In this document: positions 55,982-64,000 of the stretch, piece by piece
Layout: each line of letters begins with the position of its first letter
Position numbering within the stretch: the stretch's first letter is position 1
From: Kordiimonas aquimaris
GTDB lineage: Bacteria; Pseudomonadota; Alphaproteobacteria; Sphingomonadales; Kordiimonadaceae
Assembly: GCF_025574485.1 (NCBI RefSeq)
Contig: NZ_JAOBPO010000004.1
Coordinates: 1 to 64,000, forward strand
Direction: 5' to 3'
Length of the DNA: 64,000 bases
Notes under the pieces: model-generated
What the model was told of the DNA's origin: nothing
What the model saw: the letters and a program-made list of their open reading frames with translations, nothing else
Databases searched by the model: none
Position numbers and translations under genes: made by a program

Positions 55982-56959
55982 TTATCCCCACAATGCAGGT
56001 TCTGGTATTGAGACAACGCCGCCTTCAACGTATTCAAGTGCATTTTCAATATCGTGTTCGAAGTATAGAGGGCCGTCGATGTCTACAAATGTACAAAATT
56101 GTCCAATGACATAGGCTGGTGCCATCGAAAGTGATGAGCCGGTCATGTTGCCGACCATGAGTTGCTTGCCGTCAGCTTGTGCGCGTTTAACAATCTCAAG
56201 GCCTTCGGAAAGGCCCCCGCATTTGTCGAGCTTGATGTTGATGACATCATAACGTTTCGCAGCATTCCCATATTCGGAAAGATTGAGACAGCTTTCATCT
56301 GCACCTAAAGGAACAGGCGATCGAAATCCTTCCAGTTCCTCGTCACGGCCTCGTTTCAATGGTTGCTCAATCATTGCAATGCCGAATTCCTGAAGGGCTG
56401 GTGTGTAGCGTTTTAATTCATCAAATGACCAACCTTGGTTCACGTCAACCACCATGACAGCATCAGGCCTGGCTTCTCTTATGCCTTTCAATCGTGCGAT
56501 TGGATCATCAGCGCTCAGCTTAATTTTCAGGTGCCGATATTTGGATAAAGAGAGGACAGATTGTGCCATTTTCGCGGGCGTGTCGATGCCTACTGTCGCA
56601 ACTGTTATAAGCGGCTTTGGAGTTATCCGGAGTGTTTGCCATATGGGCTGTGCATTTTGTTTGGCCTGTAGATCCCAAAACGCACAATCCAGAGCATTGC
56701 GCGCACCACCTGCAGGCAACAACGCTTGAACTTTGTTCCTTGTTAATCCAGCTTCAATGTCGCTGCGCACTGCTTCCAGTTGTTCTATGATCGTGTCTTT
56801 TGTTTCATCCTTATAGTAAATGCCAATTGCTTCACCACGACCGCAAAAACCTTTATCTTCAAGTGTGACCCAAACCGCTTCTGTATTTTCGAACACATAG
56901 CCTGTAATGGCGAATGGTTTGGTAAGGGGGAATGATTTACATTCGATGGACATTTTCAT
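55982..56959 (-). CDS. dgcA: Enolase-superfamily epimerase (dipeptide epimerase / DgcA-like)
   Basis: This 325-residue protein has the muconate-lactonizing-type barrel with all catalytic residues. The KxK motif is K145-I-K147; metal ligands are D172 (VVDVNQGW), E198 (MIEQPLKRG) and D221 (LGADESCLN); K243 is in INIKLDKCGG. By sequence it belongs with L-Ala-D/L-Glu dipeptide epimerases. An adjacent DUF1611 gene makes it a candidate DgcA, reported (from memory) to epimerise N-acetyl-D-glutamate to the L form in marine bacteria. The gap to the DUF1611 stop codon is one base. The alternative is cell-wall dipeptide recycling. Confidence 0.88.
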   Translation of the reverse strand: MKMSIECKSFPLTKPFAITGYVFENTEAVWVTLEDKGFCGRGEAIGIYYKDETKDTIIEQLEAVRSDIEAGLTRNKVQALLPAGGARNALDCAFWDLQAKQNAQPIWQTLRITPKPLITVATVGIDTPAKMAQSVLSLSKYRHLKIKLSADDPIARLKGIREARPDAVMVVDVNQGWSFDELKRYTPALQEFGIAMIEQPLKRGRDEELEGFRSPVPLGADESCLNLSEYGNAAKRYDVINIKLDKCGGLSEGLEIVKRAQADGKQLMVGNMTGSSLSMAPAYVIGQFCTFVDIDGPLYFEHDIENALEYVEGGVVSIPEPALWG

Positions 56960-56960
56960 C

Positions 56961-57983
56961 TTATGATTGCTCCATCATATTGTTTATAATTCTGCTTGTT
57001 CCATCAATCATGGGATCGAAACATGGAAACCCTGTACGCTTGGATAGCTCCTCGATATAGGTCTGCCTTTGTGTGTCAGGAATTGTTGAAGTGTTTACAC
57101 TGATGCCAACGCACTTGATGTCAGGATTGACTTGGCTTCCGATTTGTATCGTACGTTCAATAACTTCTTCTATGCTTGGTAATTTAAACTCTGGCCAACC
57201 TTCGATGTGAGTGCGGCCAGCTTCTGTACAAACTACAAAAGCATCTGGTTGTGACCCAATTAACAAGCCCATGCTGACAGCGCTATACCCAGGATGAAAG
57301 ATACTGCCTTGGCCTTCAATGATATCCCAGTGATCTTCTTTATTATTGGGCGATAGTAGTTCCGCTGCTCCGGATATAAAATCAGCCACGACACAATCAA
57401 TTGGAATACCTTCACCGGCAATCATAATGCCTGTTTGCCCACTGGCACGGAACGTGGCGTTAATAGAGGTAGAGGCTGCTTTCAGCTCACGCTCAATTGC
57501 TAGGGCGGTATATTTCTTACCAAGCGCGCAATCAGTTCCAACTGTTAACAGTCTTTTTCCTGTGCGCTTGACGCCAGTACCTACAGGTAAGTTTGGTGGC
57601 GGCACACGTACATCTATGAGTTTTGAACCTGACGTATCTGCCGCTTGTTTGAGAAGAAGGTGATCATTCAGTTTCGAGTGAACGCCGGCAACGATGTCCA
57701 TACCTTTATTAATCGCTTGTTCAAGTAGACTAATCCATTGATCAGGGATGGCGCCGCCAACGGAGGCTGTGCCAACAATGAGGGATTTAATCCCTGCGGT
57801 AACAGCTTGATCAAGTGTCATGTCCGGAATGCCGAGATCAATGGTGCCGCCCTCAAGCCTGATTTGACCTTTGCACAGTTCAGGGCGCCACTCCACTAGA
57901 CCGGCACCTGTTTTCGCGTAAGTAAGCTCGGTCTCGTTGCCTAGGAAAATCAGGTATGGTGGCTTAATTTCAATTCTGTTCAT
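56961..57983 (-). CDS. dgcN: DUF1611 family protein (DgcN-like)
   Basis: This 340-residue DUF1611 protein has an N-terminal Rossmann-like part with IVGTASVGGAIPDQWISLLE and VAGVHSKLNDH, then a P-loop-like segment LTVGTDCALGKKYTALAIER, and further ATFRASGQTGIMIAGEGIPI and IEGQGSIFHPGYSAVSMGLL. The second half carries VCTEAGRTHIEGWPEFKLPS. As far as I recall, DgcN members of this family transfer an acetyl group to D-glutamate, and DgcA then inverts the N-acetyl amino acid. The gene pair here is in that order on one transcript, with a deacylase-like gene upstream that could remove the acetyl group. Confidence 0.87.
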   Translation of the reverse strand: MNRIEIKPPYLIFLGNETELTYAKTGAGLVEWRPELCKGQIRLEGGTIDLGIPDMTLDQAVTAGIKSLIVGTASVGGAIPDQWISLLEQAINKGMDIVAGVHSKLNDHLLLKQAADTSGSKLIDVRVPPPNLPVGTGVKRTGKRLLTVGTDCALGKKYTALAIERELKAASTSINATFRASGQTGIMIAGEGIPIDCVVADFISGAAELLSPNNKEDHWDIIEGQGSIFHPGYSAVSMGLLIGSQPDAFVVCTEAGRTHIEGWPEFKLPSIEEVIERTIQIGSQVNPDIKCVGISVNTSTIPDTQRQTYIEELSKRTGFPCFDPMIDGTSRIINNMMEQS

Positions 57984-57996
57984 TATCTACTTCGCT

Positions 57997-59634
57997 TTAC
58001 TTATTCTGGTAACCGGGACCAAAGAAAACCTGCCCGGGTGTGCGTTTAGTATGAAAGCCAGCATCCAAAACAAGCTCACCGTTAACAATGACAAAGTCTA
58101 TTCCTGTTGGTTTTGCTGTTGGGTTCGCCCAAGTGGCGGTGTCTTCGATCGTGTCTAAATCAAAAATAACTATGTCTGCGGCTAGACCTTCACGTATGAC
58201 CCCGCGGTCGGTTAAACCCATGCGTGCTGCTGGCCAGCTTGTCAGCTTTCTTATTGCTTCTGGCAGACTTAAAACCTTCTGGTCTCTTACATAGTCAGCG
58301 ATAATTTTGGGGAAGGTGCCATAGCTGCGTGGATGTGGCAGACCAATTGCGTCTATGTCACCTTCTTTAAGGGTAGATGCTGCATCACTGCCAATACTGG
58401 TAAATGGGCTTTTCAGCGCAAGCTGAACATCTTCTTCGCTTATCATGAAGTAGAGAGCGACTGGCCGATTGGGTTGTGCTTCCAGCATTATATCCCACGC
58501 TATATCAGCTGGGTCGCGGCCGAGTGTTTGGCTTATAGTTTCAAAGTTTTCACCGTGGAAGCCTGCGTATTCATCAAGGTATGAGTTGGCGAGTACAACA
58601 TTCTTCCATCCGCCAGATGAATAAACAAGATTAGTCCAACCTTCCTGTGGTCCAGCGCTGATCTCTTTCTTGATCTGCTCACGCACCTTGGGATCATTGA
58701 GGCGTTTAACGGCTTCTTCTATGCCGTCTGCATAAACCCAGTTGGGTGCCGTTATTTCAAGGCCTGTTCCGCCTGCGATGTATGGATATAAATCGGCTGC
58801 AACATTAACACCTCTTGCTCGGGCCTCTGCTATTAAGTTTAAGGCGCGTGGCATGTCTTTACCCCAGTTTGGAAAGTAGGCGGCTTTTAGGTGGAATATT
58901 TCAACGCCCGCGCCGCTCTTTTCGCCAATTTCAATTGCTTCAGCTATCGAGGTTAGTAATTCTGCGCTTTCTCCGCGTATGTGGCTCGCGTAGATGCCGC
59001 CGTATTTGGCCACAACCTTCGCCATTTCGATCAGGTTTTCAGTTTTGTGGTATGCTGATGGTGGGTAAATCAACGCTGTCGTAATGCCCATGGCCCCTGA
59101 AAGCATAGCCTCTTCGATCAAGGCTTCCATCTCATCTAGTTGCGTTGTAGTGGGATCAATCGATGTATCGCCCATAACGGCTACACGTGCTTGCGTCGCA
59201 CTATAGTATGTGCCGAAGTTGACCGAGATGCCTTTGTTTTGCAGTTCTTCAAAATATGCGCTGATATTTGCCGCATCAACGGGCGTCCCGCCTTCGCCGC
59301 CAATCAGAGTTGTTACGCCCATATTGATTTTATTGGACGCATAACCAACTTCTCGCAATGCTTGACCAGACTGGTCCATCATATCGATCCAGCCGGGCGA
59401 GACATAGCGGCCAGAGGCATCAATCTCGCGGTTTGCTGAATTGGTGATACGGCCAATTTTTACAATTTTTCCGTCGTCGATTGCTATATCAGCGGCGATC
59501 CATGGATTTCCTGCGCCGTCTAGGACGCGTCCGTTTCTGATGATTATGTCATAGGCCTCGCTTGTAGCGAATGAAGTGGATCCATATGCGATTGATAAAC
59601 TTATGATAATGAATAGTACTTTTTGCAGCCGCAT
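57997..59634 (-). CDS. Exported N-acyl-D-amino-acid deacylase-like amidohydrolase, variant metal site
   Basis: I chose the ATG at 59634 because gagagga lies before it; it overlaps the upstream stop by one base (TAATG). The 545-residue protein has a signal peptide (LFIIISLSIAYGSTSFATSE). The family ends are clear: GRVLDGAGNPWIAADIAI, then ASHIRGESAELL and VEIFHLKAAYF with two metal His, TSIGSDAAST with the catalytic Asp, and HPRSYGTFPKI. However, the N-terminal HxH after PGF/WID is replaced (PGWIDMMDQSG), and the Cys ligand of known D-aminoacylases is Glu114 (LIGGEGGTP). It probably has a single metal with an E-H-H set. It would free D-amino acids, or products of this operon, from acyl groups in the periplasm. 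Confidence 0.86.
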   Translation of the reverse strand: MRLQKVLFIIISLSIAYGSTSFATSEAYDIIIRNGRVLDGAGNPWIAADIAIDDGKIVKIGRITNSANREIDASGRYVSPGWIDMMDQSGQALREVGYASNKINMGVTTLIGGEGGTPVDAANISAYFEELQNKGISVNFGTYYSATQARVAVMGDTSIDPTTTQLDEMEALIEEAMLSGAMGITTALIYPPSAYHKTENLIEMAKVVAKYGGIYASHIRGESAELLTSIAEAIEIGEKSGAGVEIFHLKAAYFPNWGKDMPRALNLIAEARARGVNVAADLYPYIAGGTGLEITAPNWVYADGIEEAVKRLNDPKVREQIKKEISAGPQEGWTNLVYSSGGWKNVVLANSYLDEYAGFHGENFETISQTLGRDPADIAWDIMLEAQPNRPVALYFMISEEDVQLALKSPFTSIGSDAASTLKEGDIDAIGLPHPRSYGTFPKIIADYVRDQKVLSLPEAIRKLTSWPAARMGLTDRGVIREGLAADIVIFDLDTIEDTATWANPTAKPTGIDFVIVNGELVLDAGFHTKRTPGQVFFGPGYQNK

Positions 59635-60734
59635 TACTGTTGTCCTCTCTTGCCAATAATCCAAAGCCCCTTTGTCAGCAGGGGAATGATGAGCACAGCG
59701 ATAAATATAAGTGTTAAAAACCCGTACCCTTGGCCAATAAGTTCGATGATGCCGAAATTGGCTGCGGCAAAAATTGCAAAACAAAGAAATGCAATGGCTA
59801 TCAAAGGCCTTGCTGCACGCTGCAAGGTTCGCCCTTGTTCCTTTAAGTTGCTGTCTAGCCGTTCATTGACAGCGTGAAGTAAGGCCGCGCCTGTTTCGAT
59901 GAAAGTGCCAAAAACAACGATTTGGAAAACTAGCTCTAGCCAGGGCTTTTGCATCGCTGCCATTAAGTATGTGGCAGGGACGGGCTGATCGCCAATTGAT
60001 GGATATTGTGCCATCATCGCTGTATAAAATAGAATAGCTGGCAGAATGGTAATTAAGCCAGCCATCAGCCCAGCACATACCGTTTGTTTACGAGTTTTAT
60101 GGTGCGTTACAGCAAAGAGAATTGCTGGCAGTATCGCCAGATTATAGCCTGAATATAGAATTCCGCTTGTTATCCAGCCATCTCCAACATGTGTGCTGGT
60201 AAATGTATGCTGTATTTCCGGTCCGAATGTTGCAAACGCTAGTATAAAAAGAAGGCTATACACACCGTAAAGTAAAAAAGACCAGCCGGCCAACACGCGT
60301 TTGATTACACTTGATCCGGTGAATGTCAGAACACCTATTATACTCATCAATATGATGGTGCCGATGATTGGCGGTAATCCGAAAGCCTTCTCAGTTATTT
60401 CACCAGAGGCCGAACCTATTACTGACAAGATCAATAACAATAGGCATACGAAAGCTATTTCAAAAATTACCCAGCCACGCCCCAATAACGCACGGCAAAA
60501 TTGCCGGTAATCATAAGTTTTGGTCGTACGTGCGAACTCAAATCCTGCCGCCGCGACGACACCAAACACTATCCCTGAAACGATTAAGCCGAGGATGCCA
60601 CCAAGCGGGCCTTTGGAAAAGAAAAATTCAATTAACTCACGACCGGTGGCATATCCGCCGCCGATTACGACGGACTGAAGTATGAAGCCTGGCAATATAT
60701 ATAGCCGAAAGAATGCCATTTTTGCTGTTCCCAT
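59634..60734 (-). CDS. YkvI-type membrane transporter (APC superfamily-like)
   Basis: This 366-residue integral membrane protein has about ten hydrophobic helices. The first carries the family hallmark VVIGGGYATGRELIEFFFSK, and FARTTKTYDYRQFCRALLGR follows the second. It has no signal peptide apart from helix 1. YkvI-like proteins are distant relatives of amino-acid/APC permeases and their substrates are not established. Its position as first gene of the operon encoding amidohydrolase, DgcN- and DgcA-like enzymes suggests uptake of a D-amino acid or N-acyl amino acid. The amidohydrolase ATG overlaps its stop codon. Confidence 0.85.
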   Translation of the reverse strand: MGTAKMAFFRLYILPGFILQSVVIGGGYATGRELIEFFFSKGPLGGILGLIVSGIVFGVVAAAGFEFARTTKTYDYRQFCRALLGRGWVIFEIAFVCLLLLILSVIGSASGEITEKAFGLPPIIGTIILMSIIGVLTFTGSSVIKRVLAGWSFLLYGVYSLLFILAFATFGPEIQHTFTSTHVGDGWITSGILYSGYNLAILPAILFAVTHHKTRKQTVCAGLMAGLITILPAILFYTAMMAQYPSIGDQPVPATYLMAAMQKPWLELVFQIVVFGTFIETGAALLHAVNERLDSNLKEQGRTLQRAARPLIAIAFLCFAIFAAANFGIIELIGQGYGFLTLIFIAVLIIPLLTKGLWIIGKRGQQ

Positions 60735-60821
60735 TGATGTTCATAGCTTTGGTCATTAACGATAACGTTGACCATAGCTGTGAATCATTTCATTAGAGAA
60801 GCATGTGCATGTAAATTTGTA

Positions 60822-60846
60822 CAGCCTTAAATTAATATTAAGGCTG
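60822..60846. promoter_or_regulatory. Inverted repeat in the transporter / gntR divergent promoter
   Basis: A perfect 9-bp inverted repeat cagccttaa / ttaaggctg has a 7-base AT loop and is followed by a T-rich stretch. It lies about 90 bases before each divergent start, so a GntR operator is more likely than a terminator, although the T-run would allow the latter for a short transcript from the minus-strand side. Confidence 0.5.
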
Positions 60847-60935
60847 TTTTATTTTATTAATAAACATAATAAAACTTGATTCAGTCTGCGTTCTATATAG
60901 TGTTAACTGAGCAGTTAATCGAAAAGGCGATGATA

Positions 60936-61622
60936 ATGCCCAGAGGCGATTCCATTATTAATGATGCAGATGAAGCATATAATATTATCCTCGATGCAAT
61001 TGTGACGCAGCAGTTGGCGCCTAGTCAGAAAGTGTCAGAGAATATTTTGTCAGATACTTTTGGCATTAGCCGGACAATTGCACGAAACCTTATTGAGCGG
61101 CTTATAGCGAAGCATTTCCTTGTTTCAATTTCACCTCGCGTAACGCAAGTAACGCCGTTGACGCTGATGGAAATCAAGCAGAACTTTGCTTTGCGTAAAA
61201 TGATTTTGCCAAGCGTCATAGCAATGGCGGCTCCGACTGCTGACTATGACAGCTTGCATGCAATTAATGATAAAATTCAAGATATGTTACCAGTTGAGGA
61301 TGACCATTCTGCACTTGTTACTTTGAAGGCAAACAGGCAATTAAACCTGCAGCTGTGCAGTACGGCTGGTTACCCAATGATGTATGATTGGGTTAAGCAG
61401 CTAGAAGATATGACTATGCGTATCTATTGGCTTTACATAAAGATTCAGAAGAGTTTTCCGTATTCCAGTGAATATCAGCAAGCTACCTTTGAAGTTATGA
61501 AAAATGGCGGCAGCAGCAAGACGCAAAAAGCCATTCTCGATATGCTAACCCAAACTGAAGAGAGAATTCTTAATGCCATTTTTGCGCATGACCAATTTTA
61601 TACGCAAGACCTGAAAATATAG
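60936..61622 (+). CDS. GntR family (FadR subfamily) transcriptional regulator
   Basis: I chose the ATG at 60936 because aaaggcg precedes it; longer forms start at 60876. The 228-residue protein has a winged helix (EAYNIILDAIVTQQLAPSQK, LSDTFGISRTIARNLIERLI) with wing FLVSISPRVTQVTPLT. An all-helical FCD effector domain follows, starting LMEIKQNFALRKMILPSVIA. These regulators usually sense organic or amino acids. It is divergent from the six-gene transporter-to-dipeptidase operon, with an inverted repeat between them, and is the obvious regulator of that operon. Confidence 0.9.
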   Translation: MPRGDSIINDADEAYNIILDAIVTQQLAPSQKVSENILSDTFGISRTIARNLIERLIAKHFLVSISPRVTQVTPLTLMEIKQNFALRKMILPSVIAMAAPTADYDSLHAINDKIQDMLPVEDDHSALVTLKANRQLNLQLCSTAGYPMMYDWVKQLEDMTMRIYWLYIKIQKSFPYSSEYQQATFEVMKNGGSSKTQKAILDMLTQTEERILNAIFAHDQFYTQDLKI

Positions 61623-61702
61623 AGGTATGACGAGGCTTTGCCGCTACGCGCATTGTTAGGTTCGATTTTGATAAAAGCGATAATTCCGTGAAAGGTGTAA
61701 AC

Positions 61703-63178
61703 ATGAGAAACCTTAGTTTGACATTGTTGATAGCAATTGTATCCACGTTTTATGTCAATGCGGATAACGCGCTGCCAGATGATTTTGATACAACCGTTTT
61801 GGCCGAAATGGAAAAGTGGCATGCACCGGGTTTAGGCCTTGCTGTGGTTAAGGATGGAAAGACGCTGCTTGCAAAAGGATATGGTATTAAATCGATTAAA
61901 ACCAATGAGCTGGTCAATGCAGATACAGTTTTTCAGGCAGGTTCAACTACAAAAGCATTCGCATCAATGGCAGTTGCCATGCTGATTGATGATGGCGTTT
62001 TGTCTTGGGACGACCCTATCATCAAACATATTCCTGAATTTCAAATGAAAGACAAATACGTACAAAATAATCTTACTCTTCGAGACGCCTTCAGCCACAA
62101 CAGTGGTGTTTCATTCCTGAGTAACGTCAACATGTTCTTGAGTAAGAACCTCGATAGTGCATGGGGTATGATGAGTGCTAACAATCAGCAGGCCAGTTTT
62201 CGTCGTGTATGGGATTATAATAACACCATATTTGCATTAAGTGGGCGTGTGGTTGAGCGAGTAACGGGCAAGCCGTTTCATCAATTTGTGCGAGAACGGA
62301 TATTCAGACCTCTCGGCATGAATAACAGTCTTCTATTGGATGCTGAAGTTGCAACAGCCAAAAATCGGGCAGAAGCGCATCAGCGAATAAATGGTCAAGA
62401 TTATCAAATCATATACCCTTATATAGAATACAGCCAAGCTGCCGGTATGTTGAACTCCACACCAAATGATATGGCGAAATGGATGACCTTTTTAACCGCT
62501 GGTGGCGTTTGGGAAGGTGAGCGATTAGTTTCGGAAGCGCATGTGCGAGAAATGATGTCACCGCAAATGTTGTTGAAGCCAGAAAGTATCTATCCTGCTG
62601 CGGCAAGTTATACTCACGACTATTATGCATATGGTCTTGCATGGTTTGTTCATGATTATGCAGGTGAAAAGGTTGCAATGCATACGGGCAGTATCAACGG
62701 TATGTCTGCGATCCTTGGGTTAATCCCGGACCATAACATTGGTGTTTATGTTTTTATTAACAGTGATCATATCGAGTATCGTCATGCATTGATGTATAAG
62801 GTTTTTGATCTTTTCCTTGGAAATGAAGGTAATGATTGGTCGAGCACGCTTTATGATGTTTACCACCCAGAAGCACAATCTGCCCCAACAGGCGGGAAAG
62901 TAACTGAACACCCTGATGTAAGCATCGATGCTCTTAAAGGAACATATGACTTGAAAGGTAGCTATCCTCTTATCATCCGTGATAATGGGGGTAAATTAGT
63001 GGCTCACCTTGGTGTTACGCGAACTGATTTAGTGCGTCAGGCTGACAACAGTTATTTGCTTGTCGACCCGGAAAACCCTGACCTTCCAAGTAATAATAAT
63101 TTAGGCATTATTGTGAATGATGAGGGGCGCGTTTCCGCTCTTACCTTGAGTGGGCTTACATTCACCAGGCGTAACTGA
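61703..63178 (+). CDS. Exported serine hydrolase (beta-lactamase family, DUF3471-type tail)
   Basis: I chose the ATG at 61703 (aaaggtg upstream). The 491-residue protein has a signal peptide (NLSLTLLIAIVSTFYVNADN). Catalytic motifs are SxxK in QAGSTTKAFASMAV, YxN in VWDYNNTIFALSG, and HTG in VAMHTGSINGMSAI. The last 110 residues form a beta-rich tail like DUF3471. It is of the same superfamily as the serine hydrolase in the operon but without its membrane helices. It follows gntR by 80 bases and may be coregulated. Candidate substrates are D-amino-acid amides, esters or peptides. Confidence 0.88.
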   Translation: MRNLSLTLLIAIVSTFYVNADNALPDDFDTTVLAEMEKWHAPGLGLAVVKDGKTLLAKGYGIKSIKTNELVNADTVFQAGSTTKAFASMAVAMLIDDGVLSWDDPIIKHIPEFQMKDKYVQNNLTLRDAFSHNSGVSFLSNVNMFLSKNLDSAWGMMSANNQQASFRRVWDYNNTIFALSGRVVERVTGKPFHQFVRERIFRPLGMNNSLLLDAEVATAKNRAEAHQRINGQDYQIIYPYIEYSQAAGMLNSTPNDMAKWMTFLTAGGVWEGERLVSEAHVREMMSPQMLLKPESIYPAAASYTHDYYAYGLAWFVHDYAGEKVAMHTGSINGMSAILGLIPDHNIGVYVFINSDHIEYRHALMYKVFDLFLGNEGNDWSSTLYDVYHPEAQSAPTGGKVTEHPDVSIDALKGTYDLKGSYPLIIRDNGGKLVAHLGVTRTDLVRQADNSYLLVDPENPDLPSNNNLGIIVNDEGRVSALTLSGLTFTRRN

Positions 63179-63219
63179 CCTCGTATATTCGCTTTATCAG
63201 GGTTTTGAATGGCACGCTT

Positions 63220-64000
63220 TTATTTGCAGTGATTTTTTATGAGGTTTTCTGCGATTAATCGACCACTCTCGAACGCATGCTCAACGCGTGCACCAAGGCA
63301 CCAATCCCCACCCACAAATAAACTGTTATCGTTGTTGATCAGGAATGGTTCACCGAGCGGATTGAGCGTTTTTGCATAGCGCCAGCGATGAGCAGTTTTA
63401 ATGATGGGGTCTTGGGTCTTTATGCTTATGATCCTAGAAAATGCGGCATAAACAGCTTCGACGGCTTCTTCAGGTTGTAATTCAAGGTTTTCAGCGCTCC
63501 ATTCAGGCGTGGCGTGTACTGTCCAGCTATCTTGGACAAAATCACGACCTGGTTTGCTTGAATTTCGGCCAATCCAGCTAACAATATCGTTCCGGTCTCG
63601 CCAGTAATTCAAATCGGTATGCAATGGGCTGTTGAATACAAGCATTAAAGCCCAACACGGTGCTATCGTAACCGCATTAATCTGCTCAATCAGCTCTGAT
63701 GCGGTCGTTCCGATAATTGCAGGAACTTGCGGTGCCGGAACAGTGCAAACGACGTAGTCGTAGCTGGCATACTGTATGTCGCCGTTACAAAGTGTCCATT
63801 TGTTGCCAACTTTCTCTAGGTGAGTGATGTGAGTAGAGGAGTGTAGTTTTCCTGGCGGGATACCAAATTTCAACGGACTGTTCATGGCGGGAGAACCAAC
63901 GAACTTTTGCTCATTGTTACTCTTGACCCATGACGCGACTAATCCATCAGCAATCCATTCATTTAATGTGTTGGTAAATTCTTGCGATCTGCTGGTAAAA
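63220..64000 (-). CDS. FAD-dependent amine oxidase/renalase-like protein, C-terminal part
   Basis: The frame is open to the right edge, so the N-terminal FAD motif is outside the window. The 260 residues here include YDYVVCTVPAPQVPAIIGTT, WTVHATPEWSAENLELQPEE and the C-terminal FAD-binding motif LFVGGDWCLGARVEHAFESG followed by RLIAENL. This is the pattern of short flavoproteins related to renalase and protoporphyrinogen-type oxidases, which act on amines or NAD(P)H isomers. It is convergent with the serine hydrolase gene. No function in the neighbouring clusters can be argued. Confidence 0.85.
   Translation of the reverse strand, partial: FTSRSQEFTNTLNEWIADGLVASWVKSNNEQKFVGSPAMNSPLKFGIPPGKLHSSTHITHLEKVGNKWTLCNGDIQYASYDYVVCTVPAPQVPAIIGTTASELIEQINAVTIAPCWALMLVFNSPLHTDLNYWRDRNDIVSWIGRNSSKPGRDFVQDSWTVHATPEWSAENLELQPEEAVEAVYAAFSRIISIKTQDPIIKTAHRWRYAKTLNPLGEPFLINNDNSLFVGGDWCLGARVEHAFESGRLIAENLIKNHCK

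Overview
The window looks like part of a free-living, probably marine alphaproteobacterial chromosome. Pointers are a PAS_5-type protein, a NodT-type efflux lipoprotein, TonB-dependent receptors beside 2-oxoglutarate oxygenases, IclR/TetR-controlled aromatic catabolism, and a DUF1611/enolase pair of the kind linked to marine D-glutamate catabolism. The order is not fixed by the sequence; Kordiimonadales would be a guess. I see no rRNA, tRNA, CRISPR array, insertion sequence, attachment site or origin.

Layout. 1-7.3 kb: 3' end of an RTX calcium-binding protein, an AraC regulator, an ABC ATPase with a permease/M1-aminopeptidase fusion, a relic of a KdpE-like response regulator and a DUF1328 mini-protein. 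7.4-13.6 kb: a TetR-controlled RND efflux operon with two palindromes just before tetR. 13.6-15.1 kb: decayed DNA, with a disrupted minus-strand ORF and a frameshifted, truncated receiver/histidine-kinase gene. 15.3-25.8 kb: PAS_5 protein, LysR regulator, two TonB-dependent receptors, a Sel1/prolyl-hydroxylase protein and a TPR/2OG-oxygenase protein.

25.9-36.8 kb: an aromatic-catabolism region with a VOC enzyme, IclR and TetR regulators, a metallo-beta-lactamase-fold enzyme, ferredoxin, two flavin monooxygenases, aldehyde dehydrogenase, maleylacetate reductase and a fused CoA-transferase. The last three fit a hydroquinone-type route through maleylacetate and 3-oxoadipate. Palindromic operator candidates lie in all three divergent promoter regions. 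36.8-46.4 kb: a hypothetical protein, a VOC protein with a histone-H1-like tail, a class III aminotransferase, a nitrilase-fold amidase, and an unusual run of a 930-residue Orn/Lys/Arg-decarboxylase-like enzyme, an ATP-grasp ligase, a C45 Ntn-hydrolase and a stand-alone RAM domain. That run is the best candidate for an undescribed amine-conjugate pathway.

46.4-52.8 kb: kynurenine formamidase and kynureninase, an acyl-CoA ligase and an exported catalase-peroxidase. 52.8-63.2 kb: a six-gene minus-strand operon (YkvI-type permease, D-aminoacylase-like amidohydrolase, DgcN-like, DgcA-like, serine hydrolase, M19 dipeptidase-like), with a divergent GntR regulator and a second serine hydrolase. It looks like a system for importing or processing D-amino-acid or peptide-derived material. 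Both metallohydrolases in it have altered metal sites. 63.2-64 kb: 3' part of a flavin amine oxidase-like gene that runs off the window.
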